DNA of 64,000 bases from Campylobacter showae CSUNSWCD (lineage in GTDB: Bacteria > Campylobacterota > Campylobacteria > Campylobacterales > Campylobacteraceae), in assembly GCF_000313615.1 (NCBI RefSeq), contig NZ_AMZQ01000010.1:1-64000 (forward strand), written 5' to 3'. Below are positions 44,556 through 54,042 of the stretch, piece by piece. The notes under the pieces were generated by a model. The model worked only from the letters and a program-made list of their open reading frames with translations, had not been told where the DNA came from and searched no databases. A program made the translations under genes and the position numbers. Numbering within the stretch: the stretch's first letter is position 1; each line of letters starts with the position of its first letter.

Positions 44556-45875
44556 TTACTCTTTAACCCTTGAAATGACCTTACTTGAGTCAAGCTCAAA
44601 TTTCTCTCCGTTTTTTGCCTGCAGATAGTAAAATTTACCGATATTGCAAAGTGATTTTATGCCATAAATTTTAACTGCTTTCTCATCTATCTCGCAAGGC
44701 ATTTGCTCTTTGTCTTTTGCCTCACAAAGTGACTTTGGCAGGGCATTTAGCGCACTTTTATCTACAAGTAAAAATTTATAATCCACATCGCCTATGTTAA
44801 ATATTTTGGCTGAGTATTTGACAAATAAAAGCGAGTTTGAAACTATCATAAGAATGATCGCAGTATAAAATATAAATGAAAAATCCCTAGTCTCTTTGAT
44901 GCTCGCAACGCCCAGCATAAATGAGAGCATAAACGAGCAAAATAACATCCAAAGTGCAAAAAACTCACTAAAGTCACTTGAAACAATATTAAGTGCAATA
45001 AATAAAGCAACCACCAAGCAAGATAAAACTCCTATAGCCAAATTTGGTCTATCTTTAAAGAAAACTGCTAAATTTACCCCAGTGTAAGATAACAAAAGTA
45101 GCGATAAAATAGCGCCCCAGCCGTAGTTTAGCCTGAAAGCCGCAAAGGCCAAAATGGCAAAAGAGATGAGCGTTAAAATGTAGATGAAATTTGAGTTATA
45201 AAAAAACAGAAATTTTGGCTTTTTAAATTTATACTTTTTATCGTCTTTTTGGTATAAAAATGAGATAAAAACTAGAACCAATATCTCAAAAACGGTGACA
45301 AATGCAGTCGCACAAAAGAGCAAAATGCCTGTAAATATCATCTCCGCGCTATGTAAATTTGGAAAATATCGGGTCTCAAAGCCAAAATAATAAAAGTAGC
45401 AAAGCACGCTGATGATAGGCACGATAAAATTTGAGTGTTTAAAGAAAAAAGCAACACACTCTTTTATGAAATTTGCCTTTAATTTTGCCGAGTGCTCGCC
45501 CAAATGGCTCTCGAAAAACGAGTTTAAAAGTAGCTCATTTTTGACCTTTTCAAGCTCCTCTGGCTCTTTTGAGAGCGCCTTTTTGTAAATTTCGTAGTTT
45601 TGCTCGCCAAAGTCTTTTGTGATCTCATCTTTGATATCCAAAATGACAAGAGTGATCTGCTCTTTTATCTCGCCAAGCCTCTTTGAAACTTCAGCAAAAT
45701 TTGTCCTATTTAGCCTATCAAAAAGGTCGTTTTCTTCGTTTAAAAGTGCGATCAAGCGCGCTTGTTTGCTGCTTCTTATCTCGCAGTTTGAAAAATTTGC
45801 CTTTAAGAAATTTACAAATTTTTTAGCGTTTTTAACGCTCTCATCTTTTTCATCTAAAATATCTTGGTAGTTCAA
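44556..45875 (-). CDS. Multi-helix membrane protein with N-terminal coiled coil
   Basis: This 439-residue protein of unknown family has a cytoplasmic coiled coil in the first 150 residues (LNEENDLFDRLNRTNFAEVS ... LGEIKEQITLVILDIKDEIT). About eight to ten membrane helices follow (HSNFIVPIISVLCYFYYFGF; ILLFCATAFVTVFEILVLVF; LAIGVLSCLVVALFIALNIV). The C-terminal extracytoplasmic domain of about 85 residues has KFLLVDKSALNALPKSLCEA and a Cys pair (MPCEI and SLCNIGKFYYLQA). It aligns along its whole length with the broken gene directly upstream, so the two are tandem paralogues. The C-terminal domain ends in 'KFELDSSKVISR'. Confidence 0.75.
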   Translation of the reverse strand: MNYQDILDEKDESVKNAKKFVNFLKANFSNCEIRSSKQARLIALLNEENDLFDRLNRTNFAEVSKRLGEIKEQITLVILDIKDEITKDFGEQNYEIYKKALSKEPEELEKVKNELLLNSFFESHLGEHSAKLKANFIKECVAFFFKHSNFIVPIISVLCYFYYFGFETRYFPNLHSAEMIFTGILLFCATAFVTVFEILVLVFISFLYQKDDKKYKFKKPKFLFFYNSNFIYILTLISFAILAFAAFRLNYGWGAILSLLLLSYTGVNLAVFFKDRPNLAIGVLSCLVVALFIALNIVSSDFSEFFALWMLFCSFMLSFMLGVASIKETRDFSFIFYTAIILMIVSNSLLFVKYSAKIFNIGDVDYKFLLVDKSALNALPKSLCEAKDKEQMPCEIDEKAVKIYGIKSLCNIGKFYYLQAKNGEKFELDSSKVISRVKE

Positions 45876-45878
45876 AAT

Positions 45879-47165
45879 TTACCTTTCTAATATAGGACCT
45901 GGTGTTATTTTGCTGGCATCAAGTTTGAATTTAATCTTTTTATCTGTTACATTACCATCTGCTTCTAAATAATAAAATTTTCCAGGAGTTGAAAGTACTT
46001 TAATATTATAAATTTTTATAACATTTTTTGCTTCTTTTTCATTATAGTATGTCTTACTAGTATTGCAATCTTTGTTACAAATTTCTATTGGTAGTGCCTC
46101 TCTTATGCTTTTTTCAACAGTTAAATATTTATATTTAATATTTCCAAGATCAGAAATTTGGATAACCTTATCGCTAATTAGACAAACTAATATTAAATTA
46201 ATAACAGCAAAAGCATAAAACCAAAATGCAAAATAATATAAATCTTTTTCTAGCAATAGAAAGAAAAGCAATATTATTGCCAATAGTATAAAAATAGATA
46301 CTATAACTATGTTCTCTATAGAATCATTACTTACTCTACTATAAACTAATAAAAATATCACAAATGGGCTAAAGATAGATATAAAGCCATGAAAAGCTAG
46401 TAGCCAAAACTGCTCGCTTTTAAAAATCATTAATTTCTGACTCTTTGTTTTAAATAACAAACCAATATATATGAGAAAAATATCAATAATATAAAAAGAA
46501 ACAAAACTTAGTTCTAAATTTTTTTAAATCCAACTAATGTCGTTTAATATCAAAACAATTAATGCTACAGATAAAATTATCGAAAGAAGAAAAACTGGCA
46601 AGATACCTTTAATATCTCGCATATAAAATACAACAGCCAACTGTAATATTGGCATAAGATATAATATAAATAGCAAACTAAGCCCTGCTAAAGCTAGCGA
46701 AACTAGAATCGAGAATATGTCACCACTTTCAGGCAATGGAATGTAACCTATGTTTCTATTAAGAACAAAATACATTATAAATGGCATTAAGCCAAGTAAT
46801 GCTATTAGACTTTTGTAGTGTTTTTTTGCAAAATCTATTTTTTTAAAAATAAATTTGATTTTCTGCTGATCCCTATATTCATATCCAAATTTTTCTAGTG
46901 TAAACTTTGCTTCTTGACTATTTTGTTTTTCTAATAAAACAATTTGTCTGTAAATTTTCTCGTCAAGATTCTCTATGGATAGTGTTGATTCTTTATAATT
47001 ATCATACTTTAATTCTAAGTATTTTTCTTTCTTCTCTGAAAGTAACTTAATTAAAGTTGAAATACCACTAGTTTGCAATGAAATGTCTTTGAGTTCTTTA
47101 ATAAAATTGTCGCAATCTTTAATAACTCTATTTTTATCTTCAACCAATCTCTCAAAACTTTTCAT
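45879..47165 (-). pseudogene. Tandem paralogue of the membrane protein, split by one stop codon
   Basis: Two pieces lie in the same frame. The first (47165 to 46524, 213 residues) has the coiled-coil start FERLVEDKNRVIKDCDNFIK and several helices, ending NDISWI. The second (46460 to 45879, 193 residues) has more helices and the C-terminal domain (KYKYLTVEKSIREALPIEIC ... LSTPGKFYYLEADG). Between them a single TAA (46524-46526) interrupts continuous coding sequence; the bridge reads NLELSFVSFYIIDIFLIYIG. Joined, they give about 428 residues, matching the 439-residue paralogue next door. It could be one nonsense mutation, two interacting half-proteins (the second with an ATG at 46460), or a sequencing error. 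The DNA is very AT-rich. Confidence 0.75.
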
Positions 47166-47201
47166 ATTTCAAACCTTTTTTGTTTAAAAATTCTTTGCCA
47201 A

Positions 47202-47993
47202 CTATGCAAGCACCTTTGCAATGTGCTTCCAACCCAAATTTTCAGCAAATTCAGCCGCCGTTTTGCCACTTTTCGTGCGGGCATTTTTATTAGCGCCATA
47301 TTTTAGCAAGAGATTTACAAGGTTTAAATTTCCAGCGATCGCCTCGTGATGAAGCTGTGTGTATCCAAACTCATCGGCGTCTGTAGCTATGCTTGGGTGC
47401 TCTTTTGCGTAGTTTTCAAACTGCTCGGTCATATTTTTACTCATCGGATGCTCTATCAAATTTTCTGGATGCTCTTTTTGCTCGTAAACTACCAAAATAT
47501 CGTTAAAATCGCCAAAATCAAGCCCCCAAGCCGCGTCATGCTCGGCTAGCTCATCTTTTTGCATGCGTGAGCGCATCGCCTGCACGCTAAATCCGCCATA
47601 TGCGCGCCCGCCAATGGCAAAGAGCCAGTCGCTCATCTCTTCTATCTTTGCGCTTACTTGATCGCCAACTTTCACGTTTTGCACTGTGTCTGGCTCATTT
47701 ACGAGCGTGCCATATATCGTTTCGCCGTCAAATTCTACGTCGTTTATCCACATGTGTTCGCCCACCTCTTCGCCGTTTATGGTGTCAAGAAAGCAAATTT
47801 TTACCATCGCATAGTCAAGTGCTGGCACGATCCTGCGGCGCTCCCAGTAAAGCTCACGCCAAAAATACCTAAAACTCTCGCGAGCTTGCTCAAATGCGTG
47901 CTGCATGTAGTCTTCGTCATTGCTTACAAAATAGATCGGCATCTGCTCGCCAAGATCGACTTGCTTGCCAAAAATTTTCTTAAAAAAGCTCAT
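47202..47993 (-). CDS. DUF2314 and ankyrin-repeat protein
   Basis: This 263-residue soluble protein joins two domains. Residues 25-135 are DUF2314 (HAFEQARESFRYFWRELYWE; FLDTINGEEVGEHMWINDVE; VGDQVSAKIEEMSDWLFA). Residues about 205-263 form two ankyrin repeats (DEFGYTQLHHEAIAGNLNLV; LLKYGANKNARTKSGKTAAE). Both domains occur in immunity-type or effector-modulating proteins, but no function is proven. It is 36 bases upstream of the membrane-protein paralogues on the same strand, so it probably leads their operon and may regulate or protect them. Confidence 0.8.
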   Translation of the reverse strand: MSFFKKIFGKQVDLGEQMPIYFVSNDEDYMQHAFEQARESFRYFWRELYWERRRIVPALDYAMVKICFLDTINGEEVGEHMWINDVEFDGETIYGTLVNEPDTVQNVKVGDQVSAKIEEMSDWLFAIGGRAYGGFSVQAMRSRMQKDELAEHDAAWGLDFGDFNDILVVYEQKEHPENLIEHPMSKNMTEQFENYAKEHPSIATDADEFGYTQLHHEAIAGNLNLVNLLLKYGANKNARTKSGKTAAEFAENLGWKHIAKVLA

Positions 47994-48128
47994 TTTTTAT
48001 CCTTAGTGAAATAAATTTAAGTGTAAATTTGCAAAAAACTGCCAAATTTAAAACGAAACCGGCCAAATTTTGAATGAAAAAACAGGCGACAGTTTTGCAA
48101 ATTTAATGACAAAGCGAAACACAAAATA

Positions 48129-48228
48129 TCGTGAGATGGATTTAAATGTTGCGACGAAAAATCAAGCATGCGCTAGGCACATAGCCTGCGGAGTGAGAAT
48201 TTTTCTAGCTCATTTAAAGACACTCACG
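48129..48228 (-). repeat. Long imperfect hairpin after yajQ (possible fourth element)
   Basis: The arms TCGTGAG...TTTAAATG...GAAAAAT and their complements enclose a GCTAGGCACATAGCC tip. It begins eight bases after the yajQ stop codon, the same position as elements A to C. The downstream flank resembles theirs only weakly (TTTCGCTTTGTCATTAAATTTG). Confidence 0.45.
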
Positions 48229-48236
48229 AGAAGCTG

Positions 48237-48734
48237 TTATTTTAGGTTTTTAAAGCTTATCGGAAGTTCTAAATTTAACCCCCTCACCAGCTTTATACAC
48301 TCCTGCAGATCATCTATGCTTTTGCTTGTCACTCTGATCTCTTCGCCCCTGATCTGCGCGCTCACCTTGATCTTTGAGTCTTTGATCGCTTTGGTGATCT
48401 TTTTTGAGTTTTCGCCGTCAAGCGTGTCGTTTAGCTTTAGCGTCGCCTTTAAATTTCCACCGCTCGCTGGCTCTCTTTTTGTCTCGGTGATCGCAACTGG
48501 TGGGATATTTCGCTTGATAAGTTTTGAGATCACTATATCTTTTAGTGCGTCGATCTTGTTGTCGCTTGAGCTAAGAAGCGTGATAAATTTCTCTTTTTCA
48601 TTTAGCTCCACTTCAGCCGCCAGCCCCTTAAAGTCATATCTAGCAGCGATCTCTTTTTTCGCCGTCTCAAGAGCGTTTTTAACCTCCATCATATCGACCG
48701 CTGCGCTTATATCAAAACTATGCTCAGTTGCCAT
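48237..48734 (-). CDS. YajQ-family (DUF520) nucleotide-binding protein
   Basis: This 165-residue cytosolic protein has two ferredoxin-like domains. Signatures are [64 protein letters not shown] and [20 protein letters not shown]. Some homologues (Xanthomonas, Pseudomonas) bind cyclic di-GMP and modulate a transcription factor; others bind RNA or nucleotides. It starts two bases after the hydroxyacid dehydrogenase stop on the same strand. Confidence 0.93.
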   Translation of the reverse strand: MATEHSFDISAAVDMMEVKNALETAKKEIAARYDFKGLAAEVELNEKEKFITLLSSSDNKIDALKDIVISKLIKRNIPPVAITETKREPASGGNLKATLKLNDTLDGENSKKITKAIKDSKIKVSAQIRGEEIRVTSKSIDDLQECIKLVRGLNLELPISFKNLK

Positions 48735-48736
48735 TT

Positions 48737-49666
48737 TTATCCTTTCAAAAATTCTTTTATATTTTCCGCGATCATCGCTACGAGCCGCTCTCTAGCCTCA
48801 AAACTCGCCCACGCTACGTGCGGAGTGAGTATCAAATTTTCCTTATTTTTGATACGAAGTAGCGGATGATCCGCGCGCATGGGCTCGGTCTCCAGCACGT
48901 CCGAGGCAAATCGCAAATTCCGCCCATCTATCGCGCGGGCTACGGCGCTCTCATCCACGATGCCGCCGCGTCCGAAGTTCATCAGTATGGCGCCCTCTTT
49001 CATTAAATTTAACTCCCGCTCACCGATCAAATTTCGCGTTTTTTCATTTAGTGGAGCGTGGATACTCACGATGTCGCAGCCGCTTAGAAGCTCGCCCAAA
49101 TTTAGCCTTTTAAACTCGGCGTTTGCGTTTGCACCACTAGTTGAGTAATAGCTCACTCTCGCGCCAAATGCCGCCGCTATGCGCGCCACGCCCCTGCCAA
49201 TCTCGCCAAGCCCGATGACGCCAAAGCTCTTGCCCGCTATCTCGCCGATACTGCGGTCTAGATTCGTAAAAATTTCGCTCTTCGCCCACTCGCCGCTTTG
49301 CGTGTAATTATCGTAAAATTTGATGCGATTAGTCAGCGCAAAAAGGCAAGCAAACGTATGCTGCACGACGCTAGCGGTGGAGTAGCCCGCGACGTTTTTT
49401 ACCGCGATACCTTTTGCCGCGGCGTACGCGAGATCGACGTTGTTCATGCCAGTTGCACTTATGCAGATTAGCTTTAAATTTGAAGCATCCATCACGGCTT
49501 TGTCGATGACGACCTTGTTCGTGATGACGACATCCGCGCCCTTTAGTCGCTCTATGCGCTCGGCCGCGGCGGTCGTCTCAAAGCTAACAAACTCGCCAAA
49601 CTGCCCAAAAACATCCAAATTTACGTCGCTTCCAAGCGTCGCGGCATCGAGGCAGACTAATTTCAT
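48737..49666 (-). CDS. D-2-hydroxyacid dehydrogenase
   Basis: This 309-residue NAD(P)-dependent enzyme reduces 2-keto acids, probably hydroxypyruvate/glyoxylate or similar. The dinucleotide motif is [20 protein letters not shown]. The catalytic set is Arg in [12 protein letters not shown], Glu in [11 protein letters not shown] and His in LTPHVAWAS. It lies between an ATP-grasp gene and yajQ, an order shared with C. jejuni. No PLP or serine-pathway genes are nearby, so the substrate remains open. Confidence 0.92.
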   Translation of the reverse strand: MKLVCLDAATLGSDVNLDVFGQFGEFVSFETTAAAERIERLKGADVVITNKVVIDKAVMDASNLKLICISATGMNNVDLAYAAAKGIAVKNVAGYSTASVVQHTFACLFALTNRIKFYDNYTQSGEWAKSEIFTNLDRSIGEIAGKSFGVIGLGEIGRGVARIAAAFGARVSYYSTSGANANAEFKRLNLGELLSGCDIVSIHAPLNEKTRNLIGERELNLMKEGAILMNFGRGGIVDESAVARAIDGRNLRFASDVLETEPMRADHPLLRIKNKENLILTPHVAWASFEARERLVAMIAENIKEFLKG

Positions 49667-49675
49667 TTTGCATCC

Positions 49676-50854
49676 TTATTTGATAAAATGCCCCACGAAT
49701 TTGGAGTAGTTATCTAAAATTTCGCCACCTCTACGGTATCCCAGCGCGCACGCCTCGTATGCGAAAAAGACGCCCGCTTGATAGCTATTTCCGGCGACGT
49801 CTTTATTAAATTCGTAAAATTCCTGATAGATCGCGCGGTTTTGGCCGTAGTCGCCGCCGTTTTGCGAGCTAATGCTACCGTCAGCCTCGATCACGCTCAC
49901 GTTTGCGCCCTCTCGCCCAAAAACCGGCTTTTTCACGCACTTTTTGCCTGCGATCGGCTTGTCGCTAGCCTGCAGTAAAAGCGGGTGATTCGGATATAGA
50001 TCCCATAAAATTTTCAAGATGCCTTTGCTTTGAAAAAGCAGTGTGTATGCGGGATTTAGGATGATGGCTTTTTGATTTTGGACGATGTTTTTTAGGATGA
50101 TAGCTAGCTCGCCTTCCTCTATGGCGATGTCCTCCCACGGCACGAGCTTGAACCAGTACTCGTAGTTTTCGCCGTCGAAAAATACGCCCTCCTCGTCGTT
50201 AAATACGACCTCATCGACATAGGCAAACGCCGTGTGAAAGCCCGCCTCCTCGGCGATATATTGCAGTAGCTTCACGGTCTGCTCGTCCTCGCTACTGCCG
50301 GCCACCGAGCTAAATAAAATTTTCCAGCCCTCATAGTGCTCGTTAAAACTCTCAGTCTCCTCATCTAGCGTCACTAGGCGCTTGAAGTTTTGTTTTAGCG
50401 CGTCATAAAGGTCGTTAAACTGCGCACTCTCGTCCATGCGGTTAAACTTAAGCGCCGCCCACTGGATGATCGCCGTCTCAAACACGGCAGTCGGCGTGTC
50501 GGCGTTAAATTCGATCAGTTTTATCGGTTTGCCATCCAGCCCGCCTGCCAGGTCAAATCTACCGTAGAGGTGCCAGTGCACGTCGTTTTCCCAGCTTTCG
50601 CGCACGAGATCAACTAGATTAAACGGGATGCCGACCTCGTGATAGAGGTTGTTGTCGATGATGTGCTGAGCGGCTGCGACGAACATATCGTATAGCTCGT
50701 TTACGGCGTTATAATACGCCTCAGCCTGCGCCTCGCTAACCTCTACTAGCTCATCTGCTACGTAATCGCTGCCGTCCGGATCCGTGTGCCACGTAAAGCC
50801 GATCTCGCCTAAAAATTCGTTATTTAACGGGTTGATTTTTTTTAAATTTATCAT
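49676..50854 (-). CDS. Glutathionylspermidine synthase-like ATP-grasp enzyme
   Basis: This 392-residue protein is homologous to the synthetase domain of glutathionylspermidine synthase and to YgiC/YjfC. Motifs are NPLNNEFLGEIGFTWHTDPD, VHWHLYGRFDLAGG, LIEFNADTPTAVFETAIIQW, and the ATP-grasp end KKPVFGREGANVSVIEADGS. No amidase domain is attached, so it should only ligate. The substrate may be a peptide or protein rather than glutathione, which most campylobacters lack. It follows the UPF0323 lipoprotein gene by two bases, like the ygiB-ygiC pair of E. coli, suggesting the two work together. Confidence 0.9.
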   Translation of the reverse strand: MINLKKINPLNNEFLGEIGFTWHTDPDGSDYVADELVEVSEAQAEAYYNAVNELYDMFVAAAQHIIDNNLYHEVGIPFNLVDLVRESWENDVHWHLYGRFDLAGGLDGKPIKLIEFNADTPTAVFETAIIQWAALKFNRMDESAQFNDLYDALKQNFKRLVTLDEETESFNEHYEGWKILFSSVAGSSEDEQTVKLLQYIAEEAGFHTAFAYVDEVVFNDEEGVFFDGENYEYWFKLVPWEDIAIEEGELAIILKNIVQNQKAIILNPAYTLLFQSKGILKILWDLYPNHPLLLQASDKPIAGKKCVKKPVFGREGANVSVIEADGSISSQNGGDYGQNRAIYQEFYEFNKDVAGNSYQAGVFFAYEACALGYRRGGEILDNYSKFVGHFIK

Positions 50855-50856
50855 TC

Positions 50857-51507
50857 TCAGCCTCCAAAACTTGAGCTCGAGCTTGAGCTTGATTTTGAGC
50901 TTGAGCTACTAGACCCGCCGAAAAATCCGCTCTTTCCGCCGCTTGATTTGCCCGCCGAGCTCGTAGCTTTTGCTTTGTTAAAGCTATCGACGCTCCTTGA
51001 GTAGGCGCTTGGGTTTTTATACGCGCTTTGGCGCTGCGACTGATAGCCCGGGTTGTTAAATAGCTTGTTACCGATCCAGCTGCCGATGATCGCGCCTGCA
51101 GCCGAGGCTAGAAGCGTCTCGCCAAGGCTCATACCGCCGCTTGAAAGTTGCGCGTTTTGAGCGTTTGGACTCGTCAAATTTGACGTTCCGGCGTCGATTT
51201 TAGCGTTTTCCTCGGCGATTAGCTTATCCATCTCCTCTTTGCTCAGCACGCGCTCGGTACCGTTGATGTCCTTTAGCACTACGCGCGTTTCGCTACTTGG
51301 GTACTCTTCTAGGACTTTATATTTGCCCGGAGCGGTTTCCTCGATGATGACGAATGCTCCCGTTTTTTGCGCCGCTTCGTTTAGTGCGCTACTTTCGCCG
51401 CCGTTATCGCTGCTACCGCAACCGGCCAGCCCGGCCGCTACCACCGCGCCAAAGCCGCCCACGGCAGCGTAGCTGGCTACTTTTTTGATATGCTTAAAAA
51501 CTCTCAT
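50857..51507 (-). CDS. UPF0323 (YgiB-like) lipoprotein
   Basis: This 216-residue lipoprotein has the lipobox AGLAGCGSS (Cys about 30). The mature part has a folded region (APGKYKVLEEYPSSETRVVL), a Gly-rich hydrophobic stretch (MSLGETLLASAAGAIIGSWI) and a low-complexity tail of Ser, Gly and Lys ending SSFGG. It matches Cj0371-type proteins, reported to affect motility and virulence in C. jejuni. It overlaps the upstream HTH gene by four bases and precedes the ATP-grasp enzyme, which could modify it. Confidence 0.9.
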   Translation of the reverse strand: MRVFKHIKKVASYAAVGGFGAVVAAGLAGCGSSDNGGESSALNEAAQKTGAFVIIEETAPGKYKVLEEYPSSETRVVLKDINGTERVLSKEEMDKLIAEENAKIDAGTSNLTSPNAQNAQLSSGGMSLGETLLASAAGAIIGSWIGNKLFNNPGYQSQRQSAYKNPSAYSRSVDSFNKAKATSSAGKSSGGKSGFFGGSSSSSSKSSSSSSSSFGG

Positions 51508-52169
51508 TTTTTATCTAGCTCCTTTGAAATTTTCTTGCTTTTGACCATTATCACGCCTTTTTTAAATTTGATAAATTTTGATTTTCCGATGTTTTTTATG
51601 ATTTTATTTTGCGTTTTTTTGAGGCTCTTGCCGCTTAAATTTTGCGATTTTAAAAACTCAGCCAGGCTCGTCCATTTGCCCTCGTTTTCAGGCTTGCTCT
51701 CGACGAATTCGACGTCGATTGGGGCTACGTATTCGCCGTTTTGACGCGCTAGTAGCGGACGCTCGAGCATGCTTAGAAATCCCCTTAGTTTCTCGTCTCT
51801 TTCGCGGTAAATTTGAGCTATTTCAGTTTTATTGTTTAGTAAAATTTGCTCTTTTTCGCGAAAAAGCCTCTCTTTGTCGGCTTGCAAATTTTGATTTTGT
51901 TCTTTTAGTTCGCCAATTTGCGAGAGTAGAAATTCATTGACGTCAAATTCGCCAGCTTTCGCAGCTTTTTTTGACTCCGAGCTTTTAGCGGATTTTGAAG
52001 TTTTGGGCGCTGATTTGGGTGCGGCTTGGGGCTCGTAGCCGTCCAAAACCACGTATTTTACGCCGTCTTTTTCAAAGGTTTTTAGCGTTCCGCGACGAAT
52101 GCGGTTGTAGACGGCTTCCTTGGTTACGCCTAAGATTTCCGCGGCCTCGCTCACGGGCACTTTGGACAT
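51504..52169 (-). CDS. Helix-turn-helix and coiled-coil protein (probably DUF3972)
   Basis: This 221-residue protein has an excisionase/MerR-like helix-turn-helix at 1-50 (VPVSEAAEILGVTKEAVYNR; RRGTLKTFEKDGVKYVVLDG). A Ser/Lys/Ala-rich linker, a coiled coil (about 85-140: QIGELKEQNQNLQADKERLF) and a basic tail (KTQNKIIKNIGKSKFIKFKK) follow. It probably binds DNA as a dimer. The combination is seen in a family limited to epsilonproteobacteria, likely DUF3972; targets are unknown. It heads the lipoprotein, ATP-grasp, dehydrogenase and yajQ series. Confidence 0.75.
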   Translation of the reverse strand: MSKVPVSEAAEILGVTKEAVYNRIRRGTLKTFEKDGVKYVVLDGYEPQAAPKSAPKTSKSAKSSESKKAAKAGEFDVNEFLLSQIGELKEQNQNLQADKERLFREKEQILLNNKTEIAQIYRERDEKLRGFLSMLERPLLARQNGEYVAPIDVEFVESKPENEGKWTSLAEFLKSQNLSGKSLKKTQNKIIKNIGKSKFIKFKKGVIMVKSKKISKELDKK

Positions 52170-52244
52170 ATTTTTCCTTTGATCGTTAAATTTGGCGTAG
52201 ATTATGGCAAATTTTGGCTTTGATGCGAGTTAAACGGGAGTTTG

Positions 52245-52275
52245 AAAAAAGAAAAGGCCGCCGAAGCGACCCTTT
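52245..52275 (-). terminator. Terminator of rpsU
   Basis: On the minus strand AAAAGGGTCGC, a TTCG tetraloop, GCGGCCTTTT and a T run form a classic terminator directly after the S21 stop codon. Confidence 0.88.
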
Positions 52276-52278
52276 TGG

Positions 52279-52491
52279 TTAGAGCTTTGACTCGTAGCGT
52301 CTAAGCATATATAGACGTTTAAGCATTTTCTTGCGAGCCGCGATTTTTTGTTTTTTGCGGATCTCGGTCATAGGCTCGAAAAAGCGTCTTGCGCGAACTT
52401 CAGTCACGACAAGATTCCTGTCGGTTTGCTTTTTGAACTTTCTGTAAGCTTCGTCAAAAGACTCGTTAGGATGTACCTTGATACCAGGCAA
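52279..52491 (-). CDS. rpsU: 30S ribosomal protein S21
   Basis: This basic 70-residue ribosomal protein helps initiation. [20 protein letters not shown] and [20 protein letters not shown] are diagnostic. S21 normally begins MPGIKV. In this frame the first residue of that stretch is encoded by TTG (52491), preceded by GGTGAGG as ribosome site. Upstream GTG codons at 52503 and 52500 would add four residues not seen in the family, so I take the TTG start. The terminator follows directly. Confidence 0.95.
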   Translation of the reverse strand: MPGIKVHPNESFDEAYRKFKKQTDRNLVVTEVRARRFFEPMTEIRKKQKIAARKKMLKRLYMLRRYESKL

Positions 52492-52627
52492 CGTCCTCAC
52501 CACCTTTCAATTAAAATAGACGGCGATTATAGCAGAAATTTAGTAAATTTGAGAATTTATAAAAAATTAATCGCATTAAAACTATAATCTATCAAAAATT
52601 ATCACTACTTTGTAATCAGGATGAATT

Positions 52628-53980
52628 ATGACGAAAGAAGAATATAAAAATTATTTCAAATTTGCTAGCAAACGCTATATCGCCTACATCCTGATAACCT
52701 GTACCGCGCTGATTTTACCTTTTATATCTATCGGCGGAAATCAATTTTTCCTATTAAGCTTTGAGCGCAGCGAGCTGCATCTGTTTTTTGCTAAATTTAA
52801 CGTTCAAGAGCTATTTTTGATGCCTTTCGTGCTCATCATTTTTTTTATTTTTATATTTTTTATGACGAATTTAGGCGGCCGCGTCTGGTGCGGCTGGAGC
52901 TGCCCGCAGACGATATTTCGCGCGATCTACCGCGACCTTATACAAACTAAAATTTTAAAAATCCGCAAAAGCGTCTCAAACAAACAAACAATTGCCGAGA
53001 GCGGCGTCAAAAACGCGCTAGCAGTCGCGATCTGGAGCGTTTTGGCTTTTATCGCGGCAGCGAATTTTCTCTGGTTTTTCGTCCCGCCGCAGGACTTTTT
53101 CGCTCAAATTTCAAATCCCGCCGAGCATAAAATTTTACTTGGAGCTTGGCTTGTTATCGCTGCGTTTTTGATATTTGACGTCGCGTTTTTGGGCGAAAAC
53201 TTTTGCGTTTACGTCTGTCCGTACGCTAGAGTGCAGTCCGTGATGATCGATGCCGACAGCGTGCAGGTGATCTACGACGAGGCTCGCGGCGGTAAAATTT
53301 ACGATGGTCAAACCAAACTCTGGAAAAAGCCGCCTGACCCGCAAAGCGAGTGCACCGGCTGCGAAGCCTGCGTGAAAATTTGCCCGACACACATCGACAT
53401 CAGAAAAGGCATGCAGCTAGAGTGCATAAACTGCCTAGAGTGCGTGGATGCCTGTACAAAAACAATGTCGGGGCTAAATTTGCCTAGTCTAATTAGCTGG
53501 ACTAGCTCAAATTCGCTAAAAACCAAGCAAAAAGTGCGGTATTTGCGCTTTAAAACAATCGGTTACTGCGCCGCCATCGCTATCGCCGCAACCGCGCTAA
53601 CGCTAATGAGCGCCAAAAAAGAGAGCATGCTGCTAAACATAAACCGCACAAGCGAGCTGTATAAGGTAAATAAAAGCGGCCAGATCGAAAACGCATACGT
53701 ATTTTTGTTTGAAAACACCGACGCGCACGCGCATGAGTTTTATTTTGACGTTAGCGCAGAGGAAGCTAAAGCGCCGATAAAAATCGAGCGCCCAAAGACT
53801 CAAATTTCGTTAAAAGCGGGCGAAAAAAAGAGAGTCGTAGTCGTGCTAAGCGCGCCTAAAGCGGCATTTACCGGTACAAATGAGCAAACAACGAAGATAG
53901 AAATCTCAGCCTACGCAGCGGATAACAAAGAAAAAATAAATGTTAAGAGGCGGACGATTTTTGCCCATCCAAGTGAGTAA
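52628..53980 (+). CDS. ccoG: Cytochrome c oxidase accessory protein CcoG
   Basis: This 450-residue inner-membrane iron-sulfur protein of the CcoG/FixG/RdxA family helps assemble cbb3-type oxidase, probably by reducing copper. It has about four membrane helices plus one near residue 320. The NapH-like Cys motifs are GGRVWCGWSCPQTIFR and GENFCVYVCPYARVQ. Two [4Fe-4S] ferredoxin motifs are present: CTGCEACVKICPTH and CINCLECVDACTK. A periplasmic immunoglobulin-like domain closes the protein. The gene stands before cmeR, as in C. jejuni. Confidence 0.95.
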   Translation: MTKEEYKNYFKFASKRYIAYILITCTALILPFISIGGNQFFLLSFERSELHLFFAKFNVQELFLMPFVLIIFFIFIFFMTNLGGRVWCGWSCPQTIFRAIYRDLIQTKILKIRKSVSNKQTIAESGVKNALAVAIWSVLAFIAAANFLWFFVPPQDFFAQISNPAEHKILLGAWLVIAAFLIFDVAFLGENFCVYVCPYARVQSVMIDADSVQVIYDEARGGKIYDGQTKLWKKPPDPQSECTGCEACVKICPTHIDIRKGMQLECINCLECVDACTKTMSGLNLPSLISWTSSNSLKTKQKVRYLRFKTIGYCAAIAIAATALTLMSAKKESMLLNINRTSELYKVNKSGQIENAYVFLFENTDAHAHEFYFDVSAEEAKAPIKIERPKTQISLKAGEKKRVVVVLSAPKAAFTGTNEQTTKIEISAYAADNKEKINVKRRTIFAHPSE

Positions 53981-54042
53981 AAAATTATTTTTTTATAGTA
54001 TAATCATACTTTAAGATTTTTTAAAATTTGGGGGCTATAAAA

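Noticed and set aside
47658-48014. A 118-codon plus-strand frame
   Set aside because: It is a shadow of the DUF2314-ankyrin gene.
48070-48795. A 241-codon plus-strand frame opposite yajQ
   Set aside because: It is the antisense shadow of a well-supported gene.
54028-54042. TTG start extending CmeR by five residues
   Set aside because: The ATG at 54043 has a G-rich ribosome site and gives the usual family length.
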